Counted from the first letter of the stretch, positions 1 to 10,145 are shown. The stretch: DNA of 59,441 nt from Vittaforma corneae ATCC 50505 (GCF_000231115.1 NW_006889837.1:6168-65608); one strand, 5' to 3'. Notes: generated by a model from the letters alone, not told the origin. Translations and numbers: made by a program.

Positions 1-1901
1 ACAAACATCATCTCGGATATCTGTCTGTCCGGACAATACCCAAGCCCCTCACAGATCACATTGATGTTCGAGAAGACCACATCCCCATCACTCTCTTTCG
101 AAAGGACACTGAGTATGGATCCAAGCAGGTTCTTGGCCAGACCTGTGTGCTTCTTCTTCATCCTCCACCTCCTGTACTCCTTGTCTGGATTGTAGATGTG
201 GTGTATGAGCTCGTCCATTGTTCTCTTGTTGTCGCCCATTATGAACATGCGGCTGTTCTTCTCCCACATGTCCATAAAGGTGCTTTTGTCATTACCAGCG
301 AGCTTTGATATGTTTCGTTCCCTGGTGTAGCTGTCTTTGTTCTCTGCAACCTTTGTAACAATCTCTGTGAAATTCCTATTCCTGGTCTCCCCGTCTACAT
401 CTGTCCTGAGCAGTGCAGAAAAGTCCTCTCCATACACTGCCACAAGGACTCCTCTGTTGGCCTCGATCGTCTCAATGACCCCGGGCCACAGCCTGTCCCA
501 CTCCCTCACAAACATGCTCCCATTCCACAGCCTCACCAATTCTTCCTCGCTGCGTTTAAACTCAGGAACTGACGGCGGTCTGAGTGTTCTCAGCATCTCG
601 AAGTTCCAGTGCATTGGCTTGCTCTTAAGTTCTCTGTACACGTCCTCGACTGAAATTTCATCTTCTTCATATTCAACGTTGTCGCTGCTAAGCACAACAC
701 GATCCCCAAATATCTCTCTCAGTTCTCTCCATCCCACAGTCCTTTCTCCATCTCCAACCTCTGAAATGTTATTGCCTCTTAAATTCAGTAATCGCAACGA
801 ACCAGCTAACTTTTCTATCTCAATTGGCAGTGTCTCAAGTTTGTTACCACCAAGATTCAATTCTCGCAGATTCTGCAGTTCTCCTATTGCTGCTGGCAGT
901 GTCTCAAGCTTGTTATTAATAAGCAACAGATGTTGTAGATTCTCCAGCTTTCCTATCTCAGATGGTAGTATCTTGAGTTTGTTATTACTAAGATTCAGTA
1001 TTTTTAGATTCTCCAGCTCTCCTACTACATTTGGAAATATTTCAAATCTGTTTTTCAAAAGATACAGTTCTTGTAGATTCTCCAGCTCTCCTATAGTGTC
1101 TGGTAATGTCTCGAGTTTGTTATTACTAAGATTCAGTATTTTTAGATTCTCCAGCTCTCCTACTACATTTGGAAATATTTCAAATCTGTTTTTCAAAAGA
1201 TTCAGTTTCTGTAGACTCTTCAGCTTTACTATCTCAACTGGCAGTGTCTCAAGCTTGTTACCACCAAGAAACAGATGTTGTAGATTCTTCAGCTTTACTA
1301 TCACAGTTGGAAATGATTCAAATTCGTTGTATCCAAGATACAAGGTCTGTAGTTCCTTCATCCCTCCTATCTCGTCTGGTAATAGCTTTAGCTTGTTATC
1401 ATGAAGTTCCAAGCGCTGTAGTTTCTTCAGCTCTGCTATCTCAATTGGGAATAATCCAAATTTGTTACCGTTGAGAATCAGTCTTTCTAGATTCTTTAGT
1501 TTTCTTATCACTGTTGGAAATGATTCAAATTCGTTGTATCTAAGATCCAGATGCTGTAAATTCTTCAACTCTTCTACCTCAGATGGTAGTGTTCTGAGCC
1601 TATTGCCATATAGACCCAGATGCTGTAAATTCTTCAATTCTCCTATCTCGGGTGGCAATGTCTCGAGATTGTTAAAACTGAGATCTAGCTTCTCTAGTTT
1701 CACTAACCTCCCAACATCGCTGCCAATAAATCTAATGCCTTGTCTGCATATAGATATTTCAGTGACATCCACAGGATACTCATCAAAGCTATAGATTTCA
1801 CTTGGGTTTGCACCATTGTCCGAGCTCTGGAGTGTAGCTCCCATGAGTACAACTAGGTTATAGATTGCTTTGCATGCCTTTCTCATTCGTACAATATTCA
1901 T
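1..1901 (-). CDS. Leucine-rich-repeat protein, 3' end outside window
   Basis: Open for about 633 codons from an ATG at 1901 to the left edge, so the C-terminus is missing. After a basic and hydrophobic N-terminus (possible signal or anchor, residues 1-27) come thirteen 23-residue leucine-rich repeats of the type LxxLxLxxNxLxxLPxxIGE (about residues 60-365) plus a capping repeat, then a non-repetitive charged domain of more than 200 residues containing GLGYCPDRQIS near the edge. Such repeats bind proteins. Expanded LRR families, some secreted, are known in several microsporidia, so an effector or surface role is possible but is inference. The start at 1901 is favoured over an in-frame ATG at 1886 because a CCCC motif lies four bases upstream. 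Parts of the repeat array are duplicated at DNA level. The long plus-strand open frames over 337-1794 are antisense shadows. Confidence 0.85.
   Translation of the reverse strand, partial: MNIVRMRKACKAIYNLVVLMGATLQSSDNGANPSEIYSFDEYPVDVTEISICRQGIRFIGSDVGRLVKLEKLDLSFNNLETLPPEIGELKNLQHLGLYGNRLRTLPSEVEELKNLQHLDLRYNEFESFPTVIRKLKNLERLILNGNKFGLFPIEIAELKKLQRLELHDNKLKLLPDEIGGMKELQTLYLGYNEFESFPTVIVKLKNLQHLFLGGNKLETLPVEIVKLKSLQKLNLLKNRFEIFPNVVGELENLKILNLSNNKLETLPDTIGELENLQELYLLKNRFEIFPNVVGELENLKILNLSNNKLKILPSEIGKLENLQHLLLINNKLETLPAAIGELQNLRELNLGGNKLETLPIEIEKLAGSLRLLNLRGNNISEVGDGERTVGWRELREIFGDRVVLSSDNVEYEEDEISVEDVYRELKSKPMHWNFEMLRTLRPPSVPEFKRSEEELVRLWNGSMFVREWDRLWPGVIETIEANRGVLVAVYGEDFSALLRTDVDGETRNRNFTEIVTKVAENKDSYTRERNISKLAGNDKSTFMDMWEKNSRMFIMGDNKRTMDELIHHIYNPDKEYRRWRMKKKHTGLAKNLLGSILSVLSKESDGDVVFSNINVICEGLGYCPDRQISEMMF
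975..1201. repeat. Exact 89-base duplication inside the LRR array
   Basis: Bases 975-1063 and 1113-1201 appear identical over 89 bases at a spacing of 138, exactly two 69-base LRR units. The other LRR units have diverged at DNA level, so this looks like a recent duplication or gene-conversion event of a two-repeat block that keeps the reading frame. Confidence 0.85.
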
Positions 1902-1925
1902 TAAGGGGTATGTGCTAAAAATTTT
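1902..1925 (-). promoter_or_regulatory. CCCC start motif and AAATTTTT element of the LRR gene
   Basis: Read on the minus strand, ACCCC (gggg at 1905-1908) lies four bases before the ATG at 1901, with an AAATTT/AAAAATTT-type tract just upstream (about 1916-1926). This matches the start-region layout seen before many other genes here. Confidence 0.6.
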
Positions 1926-2535
1926 TAAATAGTTGAATTTGACAGTAGAATGATGTATCTCCAAGTTAAAAACCACAATGACATATACGCTTTAACTACA
2001 AGCAGGACTGTAATACTGCCAATATCACATTGACTGTGCTGGTAATTTGTGAGTGCATGCTACCACTCAAAAATTCAATTGAAAATAGAATGTTGATAGA
2101 TGTCAAGCATATCATGCCAAATCATTCTAGTGCAATCACTCCTGATTGTGATAAATGTAGTCCGTTGAATAAATACTACGGTATGGCATTTAATGCACAA
2201 TAGAAACTCTAAGGATTCTCTATGTTCTTTGTGCAACCCAGCGGAATGGGAATGGATTGAGTATGCTGTCTATCCAGCATCAGTGCGGAATACCAACATA
2301 TTCCCTGTAGCATGCATGCTGTGGCTGGAGATTGCATGGGAGTATACACAGATATATCTATAGTTAAATTATAAAGCCAGCGACAAAAAAAGTTAGTTTG
2401 CATTTATTTAAGCACTAATCAGAAGAATGAATCTGGCAAGTTACTGTATAGTCATGATCAGATCACTAAAACAGTCTTTCCTATTCCAGCTCGGCTGCAA
2501 TGCTGTATTATTTAAACATCATTTATTTGTGAAAT
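1902..2535. other. Intergenic, no gene recognised
   Basis: No credible coding frame. A 64-codon minus-strand frame at 2209-2403 resembles nothing and lacks a CCC start motif. The segment holds a 12-base perfect palindrome (AGCATGCATGCT, 2309-2320). It separates the 5' end of the LRR gene from the 3' end of the kinase gene. Confidence 0.5.
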
Positions 2536-4905
2536 TTATCGGCTATCGTCAATTAGAATTTTGCCCTTCCTAAAAATAACATTTTTGAGGATCCTAAAAG
2601 CATAGACAGTCAGGCCTAGCCGATTCCAGTCTTCATTGTGAAGACTCTTAAGCTCTCCAACTGTTTGAATATCCTGAGCCAGGAGCCTGTCTTCCCAGCT
2701 AGATACCAGCTCTCTTCTATTGATGCCTCCACAAACATCCTCCAAGAAGCTTTTGATACTCATCTTGTTGTCATACTCTTTCAATTTTGGATTTAATGGC
2801 AAGTGCTTCTCTCTAGGTGGTACGCCATCAATGCCGTACAGCATATTCTGCATAGCTCTGCATGAAAACACCGTCAGAGGCAGCCTCTCCCAATCTTCAT
2901 ACACCATAAGTTTAAGATCAAACACTGTCTCGATATCCTCATCTCGCAGAGCTTTGATCCAGCTCTTTGCTGTATCCTCAGTCCTTCCTGTAATGGATGC
3001 TGCGTCAAGGGCATACTGCGGTATTAAAAAATTATTCTTGTACTTGGTTTTGCATAGCTCATAGCTTTCGTTAAGGCTTATATCATTCACTGCCTGCTCC
3101 TCTGTAAGCCGTGTGGTGCCAAATGGCGGTGATGAGATGGGCGGTGAGCGTATTCCCAGCTCTTCTTGACCGATTAGACGATTGCAATCTATATGCGTTG
3201 GTATCTCCAGATGAATCCTGCTTCTTCGTTGGAGAGCATACAGCATTTTCATCATACAAGGGGCAACATTCTGCTTGGTGTCTGCACTTCTGGGTTGGTG
3301 ATACCTTCAGATCTCCCAATTTACTGCCCAAGGGCTCAGATACTACATTAATGTTGCCACTATTACCCTCACATGGTACATTGGATGGCTGCGGCGCATT
3401 AGGAAACTGTGAATAAATATCCTCGAAAGTAAAATCTGCGTATAACTCCTTTTGAGATACACTTTCGTTCTTAAACTTAACTGCGGACTTGCCCAGTTCA
3501 AGAGAGCATACCGAATTGTCTTCAGGCGGCGTGGTGCTCTTTTGTTGAAGCTTCATTTTTAACTTCTGGGTTATCTCTTCTTCTCTTCTCTTTTCTAGCT
3601 CCTTCTTAGCCTCTGCAATTTTAATATTCTCCTCGATGATTCTCATCTCTTCAATAGTATCTGCTCCAAAATTAACACTTTGCAGTGATTCGCTGTCCTC
3701 CTTCTCTGGGCTTGTGGTGACAATCATATCCACATCCCTGATCCTCCCTATCTCGTTGGAATTAACTTCGATTATTCCATCATGCACTTGTCCTGAGCTA
3801 ATCTTCATCTCAACAATCTCCAGTCCTGATATCAACAAGGACGAAAAAGTCTCAACAGCACTAGTGTCAACTATCTTCTCGGCCAAGAGTTCGTCACATA
3901 TCTTCTTCACTGTATCGGTGTTAAGATCATATTCAAATTTGATAAATTTCATGGTAGCATACAGGAGCATCTGAAACACAACAATATTGTCAATAATGGA
4001 AACAATGCTCAATTCCATGTCCTTGGGTGGCGCGCCGTTTAGCGGATATACTGCCACACACTCACGAGGGATGCAGTCTCCGGTGCATATCACATCTGGG
4101 TGGAAGAAGTGGTGATCCAAGCATTGCGCAGCAGTATATCTGGAGGATGAGGGAACAATGCACCCCATGATAAGACTCTTGAGGCACGGATCTGATACCA
4201 TCTGTATGGCCTTTGGAAGTATCCCCTGCAGCACATTCTTGTATATCTCGGTAGTATCCTTAAATTCACTGTATGGTGTCTTCCCAGTAGCCATTTCAAT
4301 CAATCCCATCCCAAACGCATAGATGTCGATCTTCTCAGTGTATCCCTCCCCTCAAACATTTCCCTGGCCATGAAGTGCGGAGTGCCAACAATCGTGTATC
4401 TCTTATGTCTTCTTTCTCTTGCCAGTCCAAGATCTCCAATTTTTACTTCTCCTATTGCTGTATTTACAAAGATGTTATCGTTTTTAATATCCCTATGTAT
4501 AATTGGTGGATCCAACATGTGGAGATACTTCAATCCTTCAAGTATCTGCTTTCCCCACTTCCGAATAAGCTTTGTGCTGAGTGGCCCATGTTTCTGAAGA
4601 TACTCCTTCAATGATCCTCCAGTCATAAACTCGGTGATGAAGATGAAGTTGTCGTCAGAAAACCAGTAGTCAACTATTTTAATTATATTTGGATGGTCTA
4701 CACTCTTCAGCAATGCTATTTCTTTTGAAAAAGATGACACATTCTGGTTTTCGTCCTCACAGTACTTCATTTTGACCTCATTGTAGGCTACTTCTTTCCC
4801 CTCTTCCTCATCGATAGCCTTTGTGACAGTCTTGTAGCTTCCTTCGCCCAGAATGCATTTCGTCTTCTTATATCTCAAGTGTTTGTCTTTGGCTGATAAT
4901 TGCAT
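2536..4905 (-). CDS. WNK-type protein kinase with C-terminal SAM-like repeats; two frame breaks
   Basis: Three overlapping open frames (4905-4300, 4309-3083, 3255-2536) read as one kinase of roughly 790 residues. The glycine loop is GEGSYKTV and the usual beta-3 lysine is replaced (EVAYNEV), which is the WNK ('with no lysine') hallmark, with a lysine in the glycine loop instead. HRDIKNDN, GDLGLA and GTPHFMAREM (the APE proline is arginine) follow, then YAFGMGLIEMATGKTPYSE. After the first stop the kinase domain continues without loss in the next frame. The break falls at a four-base G tract (cccc on the plus strand, 4348-4351), where one extra G would restore EGEGYTEKIDIYAFG. A second break lies within about 3085-3255 and returns to the first frame. 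The C-terminus holds two related repeats (2967-2836 and 2709-2571) with the pattern W...DI.TV.DL..L..EDW..L.LTV. WNKs control ion and volume balance elsewhere; the role here is unknown. Confidence 0.75.
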
Positions 4906-5141
4906 GATGGTGAAAATTTTCAGAATATTTAAACCAAAACACTATATTGGCAGCGAGTGCCGCAAACTAGAAGACAAGAATGCCGTGCCAAAAACTGTGT
5001 GCAAAATGCCAGCATACTAAACCACTATATTAATATATGTGTTGAAAACAACAAAAGAATAAGATATTAAATTCAAATATGGCCAAAATTGCTGGAAACA
5101 TAGTAAAAACATCGATTGTGTCGTCTTTCTTTAATACCGCT

Positions 5142-6182
5142 TCATAAAACTTTTAATTTTTCTAAAATCTTTTCGTCCAATGGCTCAATTTCCTCTTCCT
5201 CCTCATCTATTACCACTCCCCCGTCATTCAGAACAAGCTCTCGGAGTGTCTCGATGCTTTCGTAGTTGTTCTCAAATATGACCAGTCTTTTAAACTTAAA
5301 AAGAGTAGCAAGCTCCTCCAGCATGGTGATGCAATCCTGCCCAAAGAAATTGCACGAAATATCAAGTGTAACCTCCTGCCTCAAGCAATCCATAGATCCT
5401 GGAAAGTCGCCTTCTTTGTCTTGAGCATTCCTAGTAGCTTATTGATGTCTCCCTTATCTACCTTAATATCTTGCAGATAGAGCTCCTTTATAGTATTCTT
5501 CAGAAAAAGAGAGCCAAGATGCTCTATGGCCTCTCCGCATACAAAATTGTCTGTTAGGTTCAGAACTTCTAAGCTTCTATTTTCCACACTCTTCAGAAAC
5601 TGGGACATGCTCTTTTCTTCTATGGTATTTGCATTTAGGATAAATTCACGGAGATTTGTAAATTGGCTGAAGAGTGTGCAAAACTCAGGACAAATAATAT
5701 TAATACGATTTTTAGACAGATTGAGTGATATTAAGCTGTCTTTATTCTCAAGCTTCTCAAGATGAGATGTGATCTTCTTCAGCCCCTCTTCTCCAAGACC
5801 GCAATTATGCAGGTTTAGGACCTGCAAAGGACACTCCTCCAGAAATTTTCCAAACTCCTCGGGAAAATTGCATGAAACAGCATTGCTGGGCAGCTCGAAG
5901 GAGTGAAGATCCCTGGGGAAGGGCCAGGCTTAGTGCTCTTAGCACATCTGTCATCTCCTCAAATGTCAATGAATCAAATATGCTCTCTAGTTTGATGTGC
6001 TTGAGGTTCTGCATTTCCTTAATGACTTTTGCCACTTCCACAAACACTTCTGGTACAAATGTATTGAGGCTGAGGTCTAAAATCGAAATCTCAAATTTTT
6101 GGGTGCTTAAATCGTCCAAAATATCCTTTACCGAGTCTAAAGTCGAATATTTTTTGAATTCCGTGTTGATTTTGTAAAGCAT
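5142..6182 (-). CDS. RNA1: Ran GTPase-activating protein (Rna1/RanGAP); two frame breaks
   Basis: Three overlapping frames (6182-5805, 5827-5381, 5393-5142) make a protein of about 346 residues, close to the 386 of fission yeast Rna1. It has an N-terminal LDLSLNTFVPE segment like the RanGAP 'LSGNTIG' region, irregular 28-residue leucine-rich repeats (LNLHNCGLGEEG, LNLSKNRI, LNLTDNFVCGEA, LDISCNFFGQD) and the typical acidic C-terminus (EEEEEIEP). It should stimulate GTP hydrolysis by Ran at the cytoplasmic side of the nuclear pore. The first break is at a four-base C run (gggg 5915-5918 on the plus strand), where removing one base restores LALPRDLHSFELPSN. The second is near 5400-5412, where adding one base joins KTKK to the frame reading DFPGSMDCL. 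The two shifts compensate each other. An essential gene broken twice at simple tracts suggests sequence error more than decay. Confidence 0.75.
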
Positions 6183-6650
6183 TGAGGATAGTAAAAAATT
6201 TACAAAAAATTGTTGTGCTGTGAAGAAAAACTGTGGCTTATGAAATTAATTGCCAAAACAGATCTTATAGAGATGAATAAAGAGCATACAAAGTGTGCTA
6301 CTACAAATGCATATGCTATTACTTTCAACAAGTATCAGTCATGAAAATCAAATTTTATGACTGATATTAAAATATTTATAAAAAGCATAGCTGGAATTAT
6401 GTAATAAGCAAACATAAATAAAATTGAAAATAACGATACGCATGGCTAACATCCCAGTTATCTAGGTTTCTTTATTTACTTCATTGTTTTTAATATGGTA
6501 AGCTTATTTATCACACTCATCAGATTTACCTTGCGATAGAGGCATAGCTCATTCTGCCCAGCCCACTCTTTCAGCCGCATTTGTGCATTTGTTTTCAGGA
6601 GAAAGGGGATTTTCAATTCCTTAAAATCGGCCAGGGAAGGTCCCTTAATT
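6183..6650. other. Intergenic, divergent promoter region
   Basis: AT-rich gap between the divergent RanGAP and zinc-finger genes. An AAATTTTTT tract lies upstream of the RanGAP ATG (about 6191-6212). GTCCCTTAATT directly precedes the ATG at 6651. A minus-strand open frame at 6476-6718 overlaps the zinc-finger gene start and looks like chance. No RNA gene seen. Confidence 0.5.
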
Positions 6651-7934
6651 ATGAAAGAAGGAACGACCAGACAAACGAAGACGTTGGAGCCTAGCAGAGT
6701 CAAAAAGAATACTAGCATTAGAATACCTAACTCTGTAAAGAAGACTGCGCAGAATGCTGAAACCCCAGATGAGATGGAGTTTGAAAATCAGAATAACGGA
6801 CCGAAGAAAAATACTGATAGGAAAACCATCACAGAAAATAATGTTAATGACGATACCCTATTATTGGGCTCAAGTAGAAATGCTATGGAAAATGCTATAA
6901 ATAACCAAGGTAATACACAGCATGGTATTCAGTACAAAGAGGATAGTGGTATAGCAGCAAACAGCACACAACCGAACGTTTTTCAATCAATCCCTGAAAA
7001 AAAAGGTTCTATGGCATCCAACACTGCAAGTCTCAGAGAAGATGCCTGCAATCTTCTCATACTCAAAAATGAGGCAAAACGGCTTGATGATAAAATTTCT
7101 CCTCCCATAATGAACAAGGAAAAAAATCAAAGTTTGAGGGTAGAGCAACCAATGCAGGAGGGAAGTGAGGAAAGTGGATTGAGATTGTCGTACGGTAAGC
7201 AGAAGGAGGTTGGCCGAAGCCTTGGCGTGACATGTACTCCACAATATACTGGCTCTCAGTACCGTGACGGGCTTAGTCAAGAGGAAGATAGGCCAGTTAA
7301 GCAGCAAGGTATGCAAAGCATGAACTCAGAGGCGCATAGATCAAATGTACAGAGTGTTCCTGTGCATTACTCCAAAACACAGCGACGCGAAGACCATGTT
7401 GAGAAGGAAGAGCCGGTTTCGAGGGAAGAGCTACTGGAAGAACTGAGGAACATTGCACGTATAGAAGCCAAATCTCTTCAAGAAGTATCAGATAGAGCGG
7501 AAGAGACATACTTCCATCCACCAGCATCTCCCTCCAGGCATCCTCTGGAATATCTTCGAGAGATATACCAAACGGAAAATAGACTATCAGAGTATATGGA
7601 GTCTAAGCCAAAGCATAGGCGACATGAAAAAGAGTTAAGTGACAGCTCGGCCGTTGAAGTAGATAGCAGTGGATTTAAGAGCTTCAATGATTTCGACGAG
7701 GGAATATTCAGGTTTGATCCCAACACAAAGCTGTTTAACTGTCCGTGGGAGGACTGTGACAAAGCATTTCCATCGCTCTCTCGGATAAAGAGACATTATA
7801 TTATCCACACTGACATTAAGCCATTTAAGTGTCTTAATCCTGGATGCAGCAGAAGGTTTAGTAGAAAGGATAACATGTATCAGCATTACCGCGTTCATTG
7901 CCCTTTTGCAAATCATTCATACAGACATCCCTAA
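6651..7934 (+). CDS. C2H2 zinc-finger protein
   Basis: 427 residues. The first 350 are low-complexity, charged and polar (rich in E, K, N, Q, S), with no recognised domain. The C-terminus carries two tandem C2H2 zinc fingers of the 'CPWEDCDKAF' type: finger 1 about residues 364-387 (C-x4-C-x12-H-x3-H) and finger 2 about 394-418 (C-x4-C-x12-H), ending a few residues before the stop. This class is usually a DNA-binding transcription factor or chromatin protein. The target is unknown. The start is supported by GTCCCTTAATT just upstream. The gene is read in the same direction as the AAA ATPase gene that follows. Confidence 0.8.
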   Translation: MKEGTTRQTKTLEPSRVKKNTSIRIPNSVKKTAQNAETPDEMEFENQNNGPKKNTDRKTITENNVNDDTLLLGSSRNAMENAINNQGNTQHGIQYKEDSGIAANSTQPNVFQSIPEKKGSMASNTASLREDACNLLILKNEAKRLDDKISPPIMNKEKNQSLRVEQPMQEGSEESGLRLSYGKQKEVGRSLGVTCTPQYTGSQYRDGLSQEEDRPVKQQGMQSMNSEAHRSNVQSVPVHYSKTQRREDHVEKEEPVSREELLEELRNIARIEAKSLQEVSDRAEETYFHPPASPSRHPLEYLREIYQTENRLSEYMESKPKHRRHEKELSDSSAVEVDSSGFKSFNDFDEGIFRFDPNTKLFNCPWEDCDKAFPSLSRIKRHYIIHTDIKPFKCLNPGCSRRFSRKDNMYQHYRVHCPFANHSYRHP

Positions 7935-8170
7935 ATCATAATATTTTAAATTAAACTATTTTGCAAAAGTACTCTGTTTTAAAAGAGTATTGCGTTGCTA
8001 ATTTCAGTTTAAAGCTTGATGTGCCACGCAGTGCATTAGCTTTGTGCCATTCAGCTATTTGGTGGCATTCCATCTTATACGGCAGATGCGTTTTTATTTT
8101 AAGCAAGGACTCTTTCATTCCTCGATTATTCTTAAATGCATTTGTGTCCTTGAAGATTTTATGTATTGCA

Positions 8171-9241
8171 ATGCTCAGAGTGGAAATCAGAACAGACTCG
8201 GACGAGGAAGAAATCTCCATTGGCACATACAAGCTTAATACATGTATCTCTAACTCCATTCACGTCTGCGAATTCTTTAGCCCCACACTTCGACAATATG
8301 AGGGGTATGTGACCTTGGACAGCATTGAGGATGTCGAGAGATTTGAATACAAGACCCAAAGCTGGGAAATAGAACAGGAGTACTGCAGTGAGGAAAGACT
8401 GCCCAGTAGGAAGTACTTGCATCTCTGGGAGGGCATCGTGTATGACGAGAAGGAGAAGTATGAGCTTTTTGAAAAAATACTCAAAATAGAAAACGCATCA
8501 AAAAAGGTACGGGAATTATTTGGAATAAACAAATGCGTGCTGATACATGGCAAGCCTGGGACAGGAAAGTCGTCATTGAGTAAAGCTGTTGTGCAAAAGT
8601 TGGCCATAAGAAGGAACAAGGTATATACGCTGAGAAGGATTAGATGCTCGCAGCTGTTCAGTCGATTCTATGGCGAGTCTATGAAAATTCTTGAAAAGAC
8701 ATTGAAGGAATGCGAGGAAAATACAGTTATATTGGTAGATGAGGCCGATTCAATTTTGATGAACCGGTCAAACCTATTTTCCAGAAATGAGCCGGGAGAC
8801 TCTCTGAGGATTGTTAACACGCTGTTGAATATTTTGGATAAGTCTGAAAACCTACTCATTTTTACAACTAATTTCAAAGAAGAGCTTGATGAGGCATTTC
8901 TAAGTCGTTGTGATGTTCTCTTCGAAATGAAAAGCCTTAAGCATGAGCATGTCTATTTTCTCCTAAAAGGAGTATTCGAGAAGATTCAGGATTTTCAGCT
9001 TTTTAATTACTTCCAATTTTCAGAATTTTCAAGCGTCAAGATTTGCGGAAGTCTTGTAGATGAGAATAGCCTTTTGTTATTTGAAATAGCTAAGAAAATC
9101 GAAAATATGAGTCCTAGGCAGATAAAGAAACTTGTGTTTGGAATATTGGAGGATAGAAAAGTCGATGTCTCATTGGCTGTTAAAAAGCTTAGAAGCTTGG
9201 TGGATCAAATAAGCTTAGCAGCTAACATTAAAACCAAATGA
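8171..9241 (+). CDS. Pch2/TRIP13-like AAA+ ATPase
   Basis: From the ATG at 8171 the protein has 356 residues. LPSRKYLHLWEGIVYDEKEK resembles the TRIP13 signature before the ATPase core (LWESLVYD). Walker A is GKPGTGKSS (about residues 127-135) and Walker B VILVDEADSI (about 186-195), followed by EPGDSLRIVNTLLNILD, the counterpart of the TRIP13 stretch EPSDAIRVVNAVLTQID, then sensor FTTNF and SRCD. Pch2/TRIP13 remodels HORMA proteins such as Mad2 and Hop1 in the spindle checkpoint and meiosis. The frame is open upstream to 7961, but that extension is cysteine- and aromatic-rich and unlike the family N-terminus, so the internal ATG is preferred. Another AAA family such as Bcs1 is possible but fits less well. 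Confidence 0.72.
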   Translation: MLRVEIRTDSDEEEISIGTYKLNTCISNSIHVCEFFSPTLRQYEGYVTLDSIEDVERFEYKTQSWEIEQEYCSEERLPSRKYLHLWEGIVYDEKEKYELFEKILKIENASKKVRELFGINKCVLIHGKPGTGKSSLSKAVVQKLAIRRNKVYTLRRIRCSQLFSRFYGESMKILEKTLKECEENTVILVDEADSILMNRSNLFSRNEPGDSLRIVNTLLNILDKSENLLIFTTNFKEELDEAFLSRCDVLFEMKSLKHEHVYFLLKGVFEKIQDFQLFNYFQFSEFSSVKICGSLVDENSLLLFEIAKKIENMSPRQIKKLVFGILEDRKVDVSLAVKKLRSLVDQISLAANIKTK

Positions 9242-9455
9242 TTACTGACACTATTTAAAATCTTCAAAGTTTACTAATTAAGTTAATTAATAATTTCAAA
9301 ATTAGCTATCAACAGCCTGTCTTAAAAGATGTACAATGTTTGTTTAAAACTCATAAACATACCAGCCTGCCTAGTCAACAAAGACAAATCCAAGCTACTA
9401 TGCTGCCGTATCTCTTGTTTGAGCTTCTGTTTTTCCATTCTTTGTTCAAAGCTAT

Positions 9456-9482
9456 AAAATTTTTGTAAAAATTTACCCATTG
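9456..9482 (+). promoter_or_regulatory. AAAATTTTT and ACCC start motif of the uL1 gene
   Basis: AAAATTTTT (9456-9464) and AAAAATTTACCC (9467-9478) lie immediately before the ATG at 9483. AAATTT tracts upstream of a CCC motif are described for microsporidian ribosomal-protein genes. The same AAATTTACCC block precedes the membrane-protein gene at 12684. Confidence 0.7.
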
Positions 9483-10145
9483 ATGGCTAATCCAAAGCTT
9501 GAAGAGAAGCTCAAGAAAGTGTACTTTTTGGAAGAAAGCATAATACCAGAGACTGTAAAGCAGATTCTGGAGTCCTGCAAGGACAAAAATGAGACTGTGC
9601 AGCTCCAATTGAATGTAAAGGGGTATGAAAACAGGAAAGATCCAAAAATGACCAAGGACATTGCATTTCCGCATGTTATGAGGAGAGATCCCAGCATATG
9701 TGTGATTGGAAATGCTAATGCCCAGACTGTTGCGGAGCAGCTAAACATTCCATTTGCCTTGGTTTCCAACTATGAGGCTAAGTCTCTAGCCAGGGAAAGA
9801 GAGGATCTCATTGCTAAGTACAAATACTTTATCCTCTGTCCTGACTACCAGAAGGCATTCAATCTCAGGGACATCCTGAAGAAGAAAAAGACCCATTTCA
9901 TGTGCCAAGATGCCTCTAAGTTGAAGGAAATATATGATTCTTGTCTTAAGACGTACAGGCTCAAGGTCAAAGACTGGTACGCACTGAGCTTTCCTGTTGG
10001 CCATTGTCAAATGACAGTAGATGAGATTGTCGAGAATATCAAGTATGGTGTTCAGTTTCTTGCTGACAATCTCAAGAAGGGGCCCCAAAACATCAAGGAC
10101 TGCTATTTGAAGAGAACGACGGGCCCCAACATCAAGGTTTATTAA
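9483..10145 (+). CDS. RPL1: 60S ribosomal protein L10a (uL1)
   Basis: 220 residues, full length for eukaryotic L10a (about 217). LQLNVKGYENRKDPKMTKDI near the start, RRDPSICVIGNANA, HFMCQDASKLKEIYDS and the C-terminal KGPQNIKDCYLKRTTGPNIKVY are typical. It forms the L1 stalk of the large ribosomal subunit, which helps release deacylated tRNA from the E site. The ATG at 9483 follows a CCC motif by five bases. No intron is present at the start, unlike ribosomal-protein genes of some microsporidia. Confidence 0.96.
   Translation: MANPKLEEKLKKVYFLEESIIPETVKQILESCKDKNETVQLQLNVKGYENRKDPKMTKDIAFPHVMRRDPSICVIGNANAQTVAEQLNIPFALVSNYEAKSLAREREDLIAKYKYFILCPDYQKAFNLRDILKKKKTHFMCQDASKLKEIYDSCLKTYRLKVKDWYALSFPVGHCQMTVDEIVENIKYGVQFLADNLKKGPQNIKDCYLKRTTGPNIKVY

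Noticed and set aside
337..1794. Long plus-strand Ser/Leu-rich frames
   Set aside because: They lie antisense to the LRR gene and arise from its 69-base periodic repeats; no start motif and no family resemblance.
6476..6718. Minus-strand 80-codon frame overlapping the zinc-finger gene start
   Set aside because: It overlaps the well-supported ATG at 6651 and has no family resemblance.
7961..8170. N-terminal extension of the Pch2-like protein
   Set aside because: The open frame upstream of 8171 has aromatic and cysteine-rich sequence unlike the family, and does not begin near a CCC motif.
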